In this document: one piece after another, positions 42,508 through 50,712 of the stretch
Layout of the letters: every line of letters begins with the position of its first letter
How positions within the stretch are numbered: the first letter of the stretch is position 1
NCBI RefSeq assembly: GCF_000834655.1
Contig: NZ_JXQQ01000022.1
Coordinates: 1-64,000, forward strand
Length of the DNA stretch: 64,000 nt
Origin: Variovorax paradoxus
Lineage (GTDB): Bacteria; Pseudomonadota; Gammaproteobacteria; Burkholderiales; Burkholderiaceae_C
Direction of reading: 5' to 3'
The notes under the pieces: model-generated
What the model saw: only the letters and a program-made list of their open reading frames with translations
What the model was told of the DNA's origin: nothing
Databases searched by the model: none
Translations under genes and position numbers: made by a program

Positions 42508-43644
42508 TCAGCGCGACTCGTCGTCGTTCTTGGGCAGGTCGAGCAGGTCCACCAGCTGGGCCAGTTCCTGCTCGTTCTTGATCACGTTGCGCAGCCATGC
42601 ATGCAGCGGCATGTCGGCCCAGCGCGCGGCCTTGTTCGCCATGTAGGCGGCGGGGCTCGACGGCTCGGTCTTCTCGAAATACGCCGCCACTTCCTTGAGC
42701 TGGGCGATGGCCTGCGCGCGGCTGTGGATGCCGGGCGGCAGCGCGGCGGGCGCCGTCGAAGGGGCGTGGTGTGGATGTGGCATCACGGCATCGAAAACTG
42801 GCTCGATGCGGGAGGGCGTGGGCACGCCTGCTGCGGCCGGCGCGGCCGTGGAGGCGGGCGGTGCGCCGTTGTCCATCGGCACGCCGGCCTCGCGCGCGAA
42901 GCGCTCGACCGTCTGGCGGATGGCCGCGGCCGCATCCTTGGCGGCACGAAAGCTCGGGCCGTTGGAGGCGGTGCGCTCGTCGAACACGGCTTCGAACTCG
43001 GCCAGCGCCTGCTCGCACGCTTGCACGTCGCGGTGCGTCTTCTGCAGAAATTTTGCCGGCGTCGCGCGGCGGATGCGGTCGAACTGCTCGACCGTCACCT
43101 TGTTGCGCTGCAGCTCGTCGGCCTGCGCGGGCGTGCGGCGGATGCTCTGGTCGAGCGCGAGCGCGGTCTCCCAGACCAGCGCGCTGTAGCCGGTGTTGGC
43201 ATCGCTCACGATCGGTGCGCGCTGCAGCAGCTCGACCGATCGCGAGATCAGCCACGCGACGTTGCCCACGCGCATCTCGATGTCGCCGCCCTCGGGCAGC
43301 GGATGCAGATCGTCCCAGTACTGCTGGCAAAGGCCGGTGAGCAGGCGGTAGCCGTCGGCCAGGCCCTCGAAGCCGCGCTGGCTGGCCGCCGCATCGGTGA
43401 GCCACACGGCCAGGCGCAGGTCCTTGGTGGATTCGCGCAGCAGCTTCTCGCACTCGGAAATCACGAAGGGCCAGTTGGCCTCCTTCAGCTCGATGACCCA
43501 TTCGCCCTGCTCGAGCGACGGGTCGTCGTGCTTGCGCGCTTCCTGGATGGCGTCGAACTGGCGCGAGAACAGCATGTCTTCGCCGCAGGGCGAAGCTTCC
43601 GAGATCGGCGCCAGCAGGGCCGGCAGGTCGAGCCGCGTCGTCAT
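42508..43644 (-). CDS. tssA: T6SS protein TssA (ImpA-N domain)
   Basis: The 378-residue product has the ImpA_N domain (LLAPISEASPCGEDMLFS, IELKEANWPFVISECEKLLRESTKDLRLAVWLTDA, WDDLHPLPEGGD) and a C-terminal helical region with SRAQAIAQLKEVAAYFEKTEPSSPAAYMANKAARW, as in TssA proteins. TssA caps or primes sheath assembly at the baseplate. The start overlaps the tssL stop (ATGA). It is convergent with the OmpA-family gene; the 33-base gap contains an AGCGCC/GGCGCT inverted repeat without a T-run. Confidence 0.95.
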   Translation of the reverse strand: MTTRLDLPALLAPISEASPCGEDMLFSRQFDAIQEARKHDDPSLEQGEWVIELKEANWPFVISECEKLLRESTKDLRLAVWLTDAAASQRGFEGLADGYRLLTGLCQQYWDDLHPLPEGGDIEMRVGNVAWLISRSVELLQRAPIVSDANTGYSALVWETALALDQSIRRTPAQADELQRNKVTVEQFDRIRRATPAKFLQKTHRDVQACEQALAEFEAVFDERTASNGPSFRAAKDAAAAIRQTVERFAREAGVPMDNGAPPASTAAPAAAGVPTPSRIEPVFDAVMPHPHHAPSTAPAALPPGIHSRAQAIAQLKEVAAYFEKTEPSSPAAYMANKAARWADMPLHAWLRNVIKNEQELAQLVDLLDLPKNDDESR

Positions 43645-44435
43645 GGCAGGGAGATGGTCAGGTTGGCCTGGCGCGGGCCGAGCTTCACGATGTCCTGGTA
43701 GCTCGCGAGCGTGCCCTGCGTCGTGCTGCCCAGGTGCGCCGAGAGGCCGATGAAGCCGAGCAGTCCGATGAGCGCGAACAGCGCCGCCACCACCCACTGC
43801 GGCGCCTCGCGCTTGAGCGAGTGCGAGATCAGGTCGGGCAGCGGCCAGTGCGGCGCGAACGGCGTGCGCTTGCCGCGGGCATTGGCAATCTCGTCGCCCA
43901 CGCGCGCGGTGAGGTAGGCCAGCTTCTCGGTGCCATCGATGGCGTACTTGCCCTGGAAGCCCAGCAAGAGGCACATGTAGAACACCTCGAGCGTCTGGAT
44001 GCGCGTGGCGCCGTGCGCCCGCTCGACCTCGAGCATGCTGAAGAAGTTCTCGCCGGCCAGCTGGTCGCCGAAGAGCGTGAGCTGCAGCGGCCTGCGCTCC
44101 CACTCGGAGCGGATGGCGAACTCGGGCGCCGAGAGCACGAACTCGTCGATGGTCGCGCAGAAGGCGTACTTGGCCGCGTGGATCTGCTCGGCCGATGCAT
44201 CCAGCTTGCGCGCGTTGCGCTCGAATTCGCCCAGGTAGTTGCGGATGCCGGCCAGGAACTGCTCGGTGGTGGCGGGCTGCTGCTTCTTCTTCAGCAGGAA
44301 CAGCATCACGAAGCCGTCGTACAGCAGATCGAGCAGGCTCGAGTCGGAATCGGGAGCCACGCCCGTGGGCGTGAACGACGCGGGGGGCGCGTCGGCGCCC
44401 AGCAGGGAAGGCGCCTTGTTGATGGTGGTGTTCAT
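43641..44435 (-). CDS. tssL: T6SS membrane-complex protein TssL (DotU)
   Basis: The 264-residue product has the DotU domain (YDGFVMLFLLKKKQQPATTEQF, AKYAFCATIDEFVLSAP, FFSMLEVERAH, VFYMCLLLGFQGKYA) and one C-terminal TM helix (about 216-236). No peptidoglycan-binding domain follows the TM helix; a separate OmpA protein may serve instead. It is co-transcribed with tssK upstream and tssA downstream. Confidence 0.97.
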   Translation of the reverse strand: MNTTINKAPSLLGADAPPASFTPTGVAPDSDSSLLDLLYDGFVMLFLLKKKQQPATTEQFLAGIRNYLGEFERNARKLDASAEQIHAAKYAFCATIDEFVLSAPEFAIRSEWERRPLQLTLFGDQLAGENFFSMLEVERAHGATRIQTLEVFYMCLLLGFQGKYAIDGTEKLAYLTARVGDEIANARGKRTPFAPHWPLPDLISHSLKREAPQWVVAALFALIGLLGFIGLSAHLGSTTQGTLASYQDIVKLGPRQANLTISLP

Positions 44436-44448
44436 AGCGATCAGGTGA

Positions 44449-45795
44449 TCAGCCGGTCACGGCAATCAGTTCGAGCTGCATGTCGGGAATGCCGGCCGGC
44501 GCATAGATGGTGACGCTCTGCGCCTGCAGCATGCGGTCGTACAGCTGGCTCTTGCTGTCGATGGAGAAGTAGCAGGCGCCCGCGCGGATCGGAATGGCCG
44601 GCGGCACCTGCGGCGCGTAGACGATGCGCACGCCCGGCATGGCCGAGAGCACCAGCTTGTCGACGTCTTCCGGGGCGCCGATCTTGAAGCGCTGCGGCAC
44701 CGCTTCGGCGAGCTCGGCGGCCGGCATGCTGGCGGTGACCGACATGTAGAAAACGGTCTTCTCGTCGATCTTTCCGGAATCCAGGCGCCCGAGGTAGAAG
44801 GAGTTGCGCGTCTCGGTGAGCGCGATCGCGAAGTAGCGCGTGGAGATCACCGTGTCGAGCAGGTCGCGCACGATGCGGTCGAGCTCGGCGAAGGCAGGAC
44901 CCGGCTTCTCGTGGTCGTACACCGGCAGGTCGTTGAGCGAATAGGTCTTGGCGAAGGTCATCAACGCGCCGGCCAGGCTCAGCAGTTCCTGGAACAGCCG
45001 CTCAGGGTGCAGCGACGGGTGATGGAACAAATGCGAGAGCGAGGCAAAGGCCGAGTTGGCCGTGTGCAGCAGCCAGAACGAGGCGATGTCGCCCGAGCGG
45101 AACTCGATGATGTTCTTGCTGGGCTCGCGGTGGATGCCGTAGAGCGAGTTGACCTTGGCCTGCAGCACGTCGAGCAGCCGCCGCAGCTGCTGGAAGATCG
45201 TGGGCGAGGCATCGATGGAGGTGCAAGGCGGCACGAAGCTGCGGTCGATCTCGAAGCCGCCCGCGGCTGTGCGGCGGATGCGGATCACCGGGATCGACAC
45301 GAACTGCTCGCGCGGCTCGGTGTCGGCCAGGAGCTTGACGCTCTTGCGCAGGAACACCACTTCGGCGCTCACCGCATTCGTGTAGAGGTCGAGCGACTGC
45401 GTTGCGTCGCTGGTGTAGCGCGCGGCAAAGCCTTCTTCGTTGGGGTCGGTGTAGTTCTTGCCCAGTTCCTTCACCGGGTGCAGCACCAGATAGAAGGTGA
45501 TCTCGTTCTGGCCCGGGTTGAGCGTGTCGAGCGAAATCGGCGGGGGCAGCGCATCGGCCTGCGGCGCCGAGTAGGGCTCGCCGTCGGGGAACACCAGCGA
45601 CAGCTGCGAGGCGCGGAGCATGCCGCTGGCGAGCGCGTCCAGGTCGAAGCTGATGGAGCGCACGCCCCAGAAGTACGGATGCAGCGTCTGCGCCGTGGCA
45701 CGCAGGCGTGCCTCGTGATACGCGTCCTGGCGCTGGAAATGCTGGGGGCGTAGAAACAAGCCCTCTCCCCAGAGGACCTTGGCGGCATAGCTCAC
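44449..45795 (-). CDS. tssK: T6SS baseplate protein TssK
   Basis: The 448-residue product starts with the TssK pattern MSYAAKVLWGEGLFLRPQHFQRQD and continues with FDLDALASGMLRASQLSLVFPDG and RIVYAPQVPPAIPIRAGACYF. TssK links the TssEFG wedge to the TssM-TssL membrane complex. It lies between tssJ and tssL on the minus strand, 13 bases before tssL. Confidence 0.97.
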   Translation of the reverse strand: MSYAAKVLWGEGLFLRPQHFQRQDAYHEARLRATAQTLHPYFWGVRSISFDLDALASGMLRASQLSLVFPDGEPYSAPQADALPPPISLDTLNPGQNEITFYLVLHPVKELGKNYTDPNEEGFAARYTSDATQSLDLYTNAVSAEVVFLRKSVKLLADTEPREQFVSIPVIRIRRTAAGGFEIDRSFVPPCTSIDASPTIFQQLRRLLDVLQAKVNSLYGIHREPSKNIIEFRSGDIASFWLLHTANSAFASLSHLFHHPSLHPERLFQELLSLAGALMTFAKTYSLNDLPVYDHEKPGPAFAELDRIVRDLLDTVISTRYFAIALTETRNSFYLGRLDSGKIDEKTVFYMSVTASMPAAELAEAVPQRFKIGAPEDVDKLVLSAMPGVRIVYAPQVPPAIPIRAGACYFSIDSKSQLYDRMLQAQSVTIYAPAGIPDMQLELIAVTG

Positions 45796-45859
45796 GTCGG
45801 ATCAGCTCCCCTTAATTTTTCGGCAGTATCGCATCGTAGTTTGCTGACGGACAAGCGCG

Positions 45860-46483
45860 TCAGGCGGGCGAAGGCCGGCAGGTCACCGGGCCCAGCAGGT
45901 TGAGCGCACCGCTGCCCGAGGCGCCGCCCTGCGCGTTCTGCTGTCCGACCACCGCGCCCTGCGTCACCGTGAGGGCGCAGGCATGCGCGCCCATCACGAT
46001 GCCGGTTTTCTCCGCGTCCACGGCGTTGAAGGCGAAGCGCCAGCGCTGCGCGTCGGGCGAGTGGAACAGCACCACCACGCCCACCGCATTGGCGGTGCGC
46101 GGCACGGTTTCGGTCCAGGTGTATTGCTGGTCGGGAATCAGCGTGATCTCGCGGCTTTCGACGAGGTCGTCGCCCAGCTGCGTCTTGTCGCGCCCGGGCG
46201 TGACGAAGGCATCGAACGACGACTGGTAGAAGGCCGTCGTTTCCTTCAGCTTGTAGATGCGCACCACCACGGCGAGCGGGCGGTTGCGGCTGTCGGCGTT
46301 GAGGTTCTTGCCCGCCGCGATGGACATCGACACCTTGCGCGGCGGCTTCTGCGACTCGGGCAGCTCGGGCTTCTTCAGGCCGCTCGCCTCGAGCGCGATG
46401 TTGGCGATCGTCAGGGCCGGAGAACTGCATCCGCCCAGCAACAGCGTCATCAGCAAGGCGCTAATTGTGATTGGTATTTTCAT
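45860..46483 (-). CDS. tssJ: T6SS outer-membrane lipoprotein TssJ
   Basis: The 207-residue product has a lipoprotein signal with L-G-G-C19 and a mature TssJ beta-sandwich (MSIAAGKNLNADSRNRPLAVVVRIYKLKE, FYQSSFDAFVTPGRDKTQLGDDLVESREITLIPDQ). It anchors TssM to the outer membrane. The ATG at 46483 gives the lipobox at normal distance. It is first in the minus-strand operon tssJ-tssK-tssL-tssA and divergent from a TPR lipoprotein gene. Confidence 0.93.
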   Translation of the reverse strand: MKIPITISALLMTLLLGGCSSPALTIANIALEASGLKKPELPESQKPPRKVSMSIAAGKNLNADSRNRPLAVVVRIYKLKETTAFYQSSFDAFVTPGRDKTQLGDDLVESREITLIPDQQYTWTETVPRTANAVGVVVLFHSPDAQRWRFAFNAVDAEKTGIVMGAHACALTVTQGAVVGQQNAQGGASGSGALNLLGPVTCRPSPA

Positions 46484-46686
46484 TGGGACAGCGGATGGAG
46501 CCGAATTCAAAGAGTTGTCATTAGGCTTAAATAATTAGCCGTGGAATTTGGCGATTAAGCAGTTCGCATTACATGACTTTCGTTATTGAACGTAAGCGAA
46601 TATGTAGTATCGTGTATTGTCATTGGTCGCAAGTTAATGAATGATTGCGGCCTGCCAAAAAAAAGTCAGATCCAAGCGGAGGGATT
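46484..46686. promoter_or_regulatory. Divergent regulatory region between the two T6SS operons
   Basis: The 203-bp region is clearly AT-richer than its surroundings. It must hold promoters for the tssJ-tssA and TPR/tssB-side operons. An imperfect 17-bp dyad with GGCT/AGCC ends lies at 46524-46540. No unambiguous sigma-70 or sigma-54 promoter was found by eye. Confidence 0.55.
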
Positions 46687-47376
46687 GTGTTGATTCGAAA
46701 GTACATGACTTGCACGATGATTGCTGGTGCCATTGCGGCCACCACCTTTCTGTCGGGCTGCACCACCACCCCGGACGCGGCCGTCGCGCAGTCCACCGAC
46801 GCATTCAACAAGAGCCTGGCGGAAGCCGATGCAGCCGCCGCCGCTGCCACCGGCGACAAGTCCGCCGCCATCCGCCAGTACCAGAAGATCGCCACCGACA
46901 ACCCGACCCGCGGTGAGCCGTGGTCGCGCATCGCGCAGATCTACTTCAACGAAGGCCGCTACAGCCTGGCCATTTCGGCCGCCGAGGAAACGCTGCGCCG
47001 CGACCCCGCGAGCCGTCAGGCCAAGAGCATCACCGCCGTCGGCGGCCTGCGCCTGGCAGCCCGCTCCATCGAGGACCTGGGCAAGGACAGCACCCTGAGC
47101 GGCGATGCCAATGCCGACGCCTACCGCCTCGCCGCACTGCTGCGCGAAACCCTGGGTCTGTCGGTGTTGGTGCCGGCCGGCTCCGATGCCAAACCGCCTG
47201 CGCGCCGGCCCGTGGCGTCCAGTCCGTCGCCCGCGCCGTCGCCATCGACTTCCAGCGCATCGCAGCCGACCCCGGTCGCTGCCGTGCGTCCGGCGCCCGC
47301 ACCCGCGGCTCGCCCGGCACCCGCGCCGGCTCCGCGCGCAGGTGGAAGCGCCAATCCATTCGATGCGCTCAAGTAA
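46687..47376 (+). CDS. TPR lipoprotein of the T6SS cluster
   Basis: The 229-residue product starts at a GTG at 46687 after GCGGAGG (an adjacent TTG is also possible) and has a lipobox F-L-S-G-C25. Two tetratricopeptide-like helix pairs follow (SAAIRQYQKIATDNPTRGEPW and RIAQIYFNEGRYSLAISAAEE), then an Ala/Pro/Ser-rich tail ending NPFDALK. Small TPR lipoproteins occur next to tssB in many Burkholderiales T6SS clusters; their role is not settled. It probably binds another envelope component. Confidence 0.8.
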   Translation: MLIRKYMTCTMIAGAIAATTFLSGCTTTPDAAVAQSTDAFNKSLAEADAAAAAATGDKSAAIRQYQKIATDNPTRGEPWSRIAQIYFNEGRYSLAISAAEETLRRDPASRQAKSITAVGGLRLAARSIEDLGKDSTLSGDANADAYRLAALLRETLGLSVLVPAGSDAKPPARRPVASSPSPAPSPSTSSASQPTPVAAVRPAPAPAARPAPAPAPRAGGSANPFDALK

Positions 47377-47387
47377 TTCTTTGGCGC

Positions 47388-47462
47388 ATTGAATTGGTTC
47401 AATAAACCAAAGTATTAATTTGAATGCGTGCGTTCTTTTATCGGACGCACAAAGTATTAATT
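47388..47462. promoter_or_regulatory. Operator-like repeats upstream of tssB
   Basis: The AT-rich gap before tssB contains an inverted repeat ATTGAA-TTGG-TTCAAT (47388-47403). It also has two exact copies of the 13-mer CAAAGTATTAATT (47408-47420 and 47450-47462), spaced 42 bp start to start (about four helical turns), with a GTGCGT/ACGCAC stem (47428-47450) between them. The arrangement suggests a regulator binding site; the regulator is unknown. Confidence 0.5.
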
Positions 47463-47496
47463 CGTCTTGCAGTCTTATTCGGAAGGTATCGAAGCC

Positions 47497-48012
47497 ATGG
47501 CGACCAAAAGACAGAGCGTGCAAAAGCGCCTCCAGAAAGTGCGCCCGCCGCGCGTGCAGCTCACATATGACGTCGAACTCGGTGACGCCATCGAGAAAAA
47601 GGAATTGCCGTTCGTCGTCGGCGTGGTCGCCGACCTGGCCGGCCAGTCCGAGGTGGAGCAGCCCAAGCTGAAGGACCGCAAGTTCGTCAATGTCGACCGC
47701 GACAACCTGGACGACGTGATGAAGGGCCTGGCCCCGCGCGCGGCCTACCAGGTGGAAAACAAGCTGGACCAGCGCGGCGGCACCTTCGCCGTGGACCTGA
47801 CCTTCAACTCGATGGACGCCTTCTCGCCCGAGGCCGTGGTCGACCAGATCGAGCCGCTCAAGCGCCTGCTCGACGCGCGCACCAAGCTGGCGGACCTGCG
47901 CAACAAGATGGCCGGCAACAGCAAGCTGGAAGACCTGCTGGCCGACGTGCTGAACAACACCGAGCAACTCCAGCGCCTGGGCAACGGCGCCGGCAAGAAG
48001 GACGAAAGCTGA
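47497..48012 (+). CDS. tssB: T6SS sheath small subunit TssB
   Basis: The 171-residue product has the TssB pattern (VQKRLQKVRPPRVQLTYDVE, LPFVVGVVADLAGQ, RKFVNVDRDNLDDVMKGLAPR and KLEDLLADVLNN). With TssC it forms the contractile sheath. The ATG at 47497 was chosen for family length; a longer frame from 47467 adds ten residues. It lies 2 bases before tssC. Confidence 0.97.
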   Translation: MATKRQSVQKRLQKVRPPRVQLTYDVELGDAIEKKELPFVVGVVADLAGQSEVEQPKLKDRKFVNVDRDNLDDVMKGLAPRAAYQVENKLDQRGGTFAVDLTFNSMDAFSPEAVVDQIEPLKRLLDARTKLADLRNKMAGNSKLEDLLADVLNNTEQLQRLGNGAGKKDES

Positions 48013-48014
48013 AC

Positions 48015-49505
48015 ATGACTGCGCAAGCACTTTCGGCATCGAGCGGTGCCGCCTCGCCCGAGGCCTCGGTCGACCTGCTCGACCAGATCGTCGAGAAGAG
48101 CAAGGTCGCCAAGTCCGACGCCGAGCACACGCGCGCCAAGGACCTCATTGGCGAACTGGTCAGCCAGGTGCTCGAAGGCTCGGTGATCGTCTCGGACAAC
48201 GTCTCCGCCATGATCGACGCCCGCGTGGCCGACCTGGATGCCCTCATCTCCGCGCAGCTGAGCGCCGTGATGCATGCGCCCGAGTTCCAGAAGCTGGAGA
48301 GCACCTGGCGCGGCCTCGAATACCTCGTGAAGGAAACGCCGACCGGCACGATGCTCAAGATCAAGGTCATCAACGCCACCAAGCGCGACCTGATCCGCGA
48401 CTTCAAGGCCGCCGTCGAGTTCGACCAGAGCGCGATGTTCAAGAAGGTCTACGAAGAAGAATTCGGCACCTTCGGCGGTGCGCCGTTCGGCGCGCTGGTC
48501 GGCGACTTCGCCGTCACGCGCCAGCCCGAAGACATGTATTTCCTGGACCAGATGGCGCACGTGGCCGCTGCCGCGCACGCGCCCTTCATCGGCGCCGCAT
48601 CGCCCGAGCTGCTGGGCCTGGAGAGCTTCGACGACCTGGGCAAGCCGCGCGACATGGCCAAGGTGTTCGACACCGTCGAATACGCCAAGTGGAAGTCGTT
48701 CCGCGACTCCGAAGACTCGCGCTACGTGGGCCTCACGCTGCCGCGCTTCCTCGGCCGCCTGCCGTATCACCCGCGCGAAGGAACGGTGGTCGACAGCTTC
48801 AACTTCGTGGAAGACGTCGACGGCACCGACCACTCCAAGTACCTCTGGTGCAACGCCGCCTGGGCGTTCGCCACGCGCCTGACGGCCGCGTTCGACGACT
48901 TCGGCTGGTGCGCCGCGATCCGCGGCGTGGAGGGCGGCGGCCTGGTCGAAGACCTGCCCACGCACACCTTCAAGACCGACGAGGGCGAGATCGCCCTGAA
49001 GTGCCCGACCGAGATCGCCATCACCGACCGGCGCGAGAAGGAACTGAGCGACCTGGGCTTCATTCCGCTCGTGCATTGCAAGAACTCCGACTACGCGGCC
49101 TTCTTCGGCGCGCAGTCGCTGCAAAAGCCCAAGAAGTACAACACCGACAGCGCCAACGCCAATGCGGTGCTCTCGGCGCAGCTGCAGTACATCTTCTCCG
49201 TGTCCCGGATCGCGCACTACCTCAAGGCCATGATGCGCGACAAGATCGGCAGCTTTGCCTCGGCACACAACGTTGAACAGTTCCTCAACCGCTGGATCGC
49301 GCAGTACGTGCTGCTCGACGACAACGCGACGCAGGAACAGAAGGCGCAATTCCCCCTGCGGGAAGCGTCCATCCAAGTGGGCGAAGTGCCCGGCCGGCCT
49401 GGTGTCTACCGTGCGGTCGCCTTTCTCCGTCCGCACTTTCAACTGGATGAGCTGTCGATTTCACTGCGCTTGGTCGCCGATCTGCCGAAGTCAGTGAATA
49501 AGTAA
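48015..49505 (+). CDS. tssC: T6SS sheath large subunit TssC
   Basis: The 496-residue product has all typical TssC segments (HAPEFQKLESTWRGLEYLV, LVGDFAVTRQPEDMYFLDQM, LPRFLGRLPYHPREGTVV, WGNAAWAFA-like NAAWAFATRLT, and HYLKAMMRDKIGSF). It is the main sheath protein and partner of TssB. The normal ATG start follows the tssB stop by two bases. Confidence 0.98.
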   Translation: MTAQALSASSGAASPEASVDLLDQIVEKSKVAKSDAEHTRAKDLIGELVSQVLEGSVIVSDNVSAMIDARVADLDALISAQLSAVMHAPEFQKLESTWRGLEYLVKETPTGTMLKIKVINATKRDLIRDFKAAVEFDQSAMFKKVYEEEFGTFGGAPFGALVGDFAVTRQPEDMYFLDQMAHVAAAAHAPFIGAASPELLGLESFDDLGKPRDMAKVFDTVEYAKWKSFRDSEDSRYVGLTLPRFLGRLPYHPREGTVVDSFNFVEDVDGTDHSKYLWCNAAWAFATRLTAAFDDFGWCAAIRGVEGGGLVEDLPTHTFKTDEGEIALKCPTEIAITDRREKELSDLGFIPLVHCKNSDYAAFFGAQSLQKPKKYNTDSANANAVLSAQLQYIFSVSRIAHYLKAMMRDKIGSFASAHNVEQFLNRWIAQYVLLDDNATQEQKAQFPLREASIQVGEVPGRPGVYRAVAFLRPHFQLDELSISLRLVADLPKSVNK

Positions 49506-49523
49506 GAAGAAGGCGGATCGGAA

Positions 49524-49543
49524 GCGCGGCCGAGGGGCCGCGC
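49524..49543 (+). other. Strong hairpin between tssC and hcp
   Basis: GCGCGGCC (49524-49531) and GGCCGCGC (49536-49543) form an 8-bp all-GC stem with a GAGG loop. No T-run follows, so it is not a typical terminator; it could stabilise or mark processing of the hcp mRNA 5' end. Confidence 0.65.
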
Positions 49544-49590
49544 ATCAACACGTTAACTGTCAATTCAATCAATCAAGAAGGGGAAGAAAC

Positions 49591-50103
49591 ATGAAAGATA
49601 TCTACGTCAAGTTCGGTAGCCCGGCCATCAATGGCGAGTCGCAGGACAAGGACCACAAGGACTGGGTCGAAGTGAGCTCCTGGCAGCACAGCATCGTGCA
49701 GCCGCGCTCGGCCACCGCATCGACCGCCGGCGGCCATACCGCCGAGCGCTGCGAGCACGGCGAAATGATCTTCACCAAGGACATGGACGTGGTCAGCCCG
49801 CTGCTCTACCAGCACGCCTCGGGCGGCACGACGTTCGACGAGGTGACGGTGCAGTTCTATCGCGCCGACGGCGAAGGCAAGCGCGTGCAGTACATGGAGA
49901 TCAAGCTCAAGTACGTGCTGATCGCCAGCGTGAACCCCAAGGTCATGAGCACCGACGTGGCCAGCGTGCCGAGCGAGACCTTCTCGCTGAAGTACGCAGC
50001 CGTGCAGTGGAAGTACACGCAACAGAAGATCGGCGGCAACCAGGGCGGCAACTCGCAAGGCGCCTGGAGCCTGACCAAGAACGACAAGACCTACTCGGTC
50101 TGA
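49591..50103 (+). CDS. hcp: Hcp (TssD) tube protein
   Basis: The 170-residue product begins MKDIYVKFGSPAINGESQDK and has the Hcp1 core (WVEVSSWQHSIVQPRSATAS, GEMIFTKDMDVVSPLLYQHA, FYRADGEGKRVQYMEIKL). Hcp hexamers form the secreted inner tube and can carry small effectors. An AAGGGGAAG ribosome site precedes the ATG. GC hairpins lie on both sides of the gene: 49524-49543 before and an intrinsic terminator after. This fits separate high-level expression relative to tssE and later genes. Confidence 0.97.
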   Translation: MKDIYVKFGSPAINGESQDKDHKDWVEVSSWQHSIVQPRSATASTAGGHTAERCEHGEMIFTKDMDVVSPLLYQHASGGTTFDEVTVQFYRADGEGKRVQYMEIKLKYVLIASVNPKVMSTDVASVPSETFSLKYAAVQWKYTQQKIGGNQGGNSQGAWSLTKNDKTYSV

Positions 50104-50122
50104 CGCCCTTCGGGCAATGTCG

Positions 50123-50151
50123 ACCGCGGCGGGAGGCCGCGGTTTCTTTTT
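50123..50151 (+). terminator. Rho-independent terminator after hcp
   Basis: ACCGCGGC (50123-50130), a 5-base GGGAG loop and GCCGCGGT (50136-50143), then TTCTTTTT. It should end or reduce transcription between hcp and tssE, leaving partial read-through or a separate promoter to express tssE-clpV. Confidence 0.88.
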
Positions 50152-50211
50152 GGCGCCGCGCCCACGCGCGCCGCCCCTTGCCCGATATCCAAAGCACGAG
50201 GCGGCAGACCC

Positions 50212-50706
50212 ATGAATGGATTCGAACCGGGCTTGCTCGACAAACTCTTCGATGACGACTGGCGCGGACCGGCTTCGCCGGTGCTTCGCCACCTGTCGCT
50301 CGAAGAGGTCAAGAACATGGTCGCGCGCGACCTCGAATCCCTGCTCAACACGCGCATGGTCTTCGATGACGCCAAGCTCGCCGCGTTTCCCGAGTGCAGG
50401 CGTTCCGTCATGACCTACGGCCTGAGCGATTTCTCGGGCCTGAGCCTGGCGAGCCACTACGACCGCTCGTTCATCTGCCGCTCGCTGGAGCAGGCCATTG
50501 CCCGCCACGAGTCGCGGCTGCGCGATGTCGCGGTGACGTTGGAGGTCGACGGCCAGACCAGCACCAACATGCTCTATTTCGGAATCACCGCCCTGCTCGT
50601 GCTGCCCGAGCTCGCCGAGCCGGTGAACTTCGATGCCATGCTGCAGCCCACGACGCTGCAGTACTCGATCACGCGCGGCACCGGCAAGAGCCGCTTCCCC
50701 GCCTAG
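50212..50706 (+). CDS. tssE: T6SS baseplate protein TssE (gp25-like)
   Basis: The 164-residue product has the gp25-like domain (SRFPA end, CRRSVMTYGLSDFSGLSL, IARHESRLRDVAVTLEVDGQ). It belongs to the TssEFG baseplate wedge. The ATG at 50212 follows GAGGCGG. tssF starts six bases after its stop. Confidence 0.95.
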   Translation: MNGFEPGLLDKLFDDDWRGPASPVLRHLSLEEVKNMVARDLESLLNTRMVFDDAKLAAFPECRRSVMTYGLSDFSGLSLASHYDRSFICRSLEQAIARHESRLRDVAVTLEVDGQTSTNMLYFGITALLVLPELAEPVNFDAMLQPTTLQYSITRGTGKSRFPA

Positions 50707-50712
50707 GACACC

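Noticed and set aside
46550..46580. Sigma-54 promoter upstream of tssJ or the TPR gene
   Set aside because: TTGGC and a later GC are present, but GG and GC are not spaced as in the -24/-12 consensus.
49524..49543. Intrinsic terminator between tssC and hcp
   Set aside because: The stem is strong, but the following bases are ATCAACACG with no T-run.
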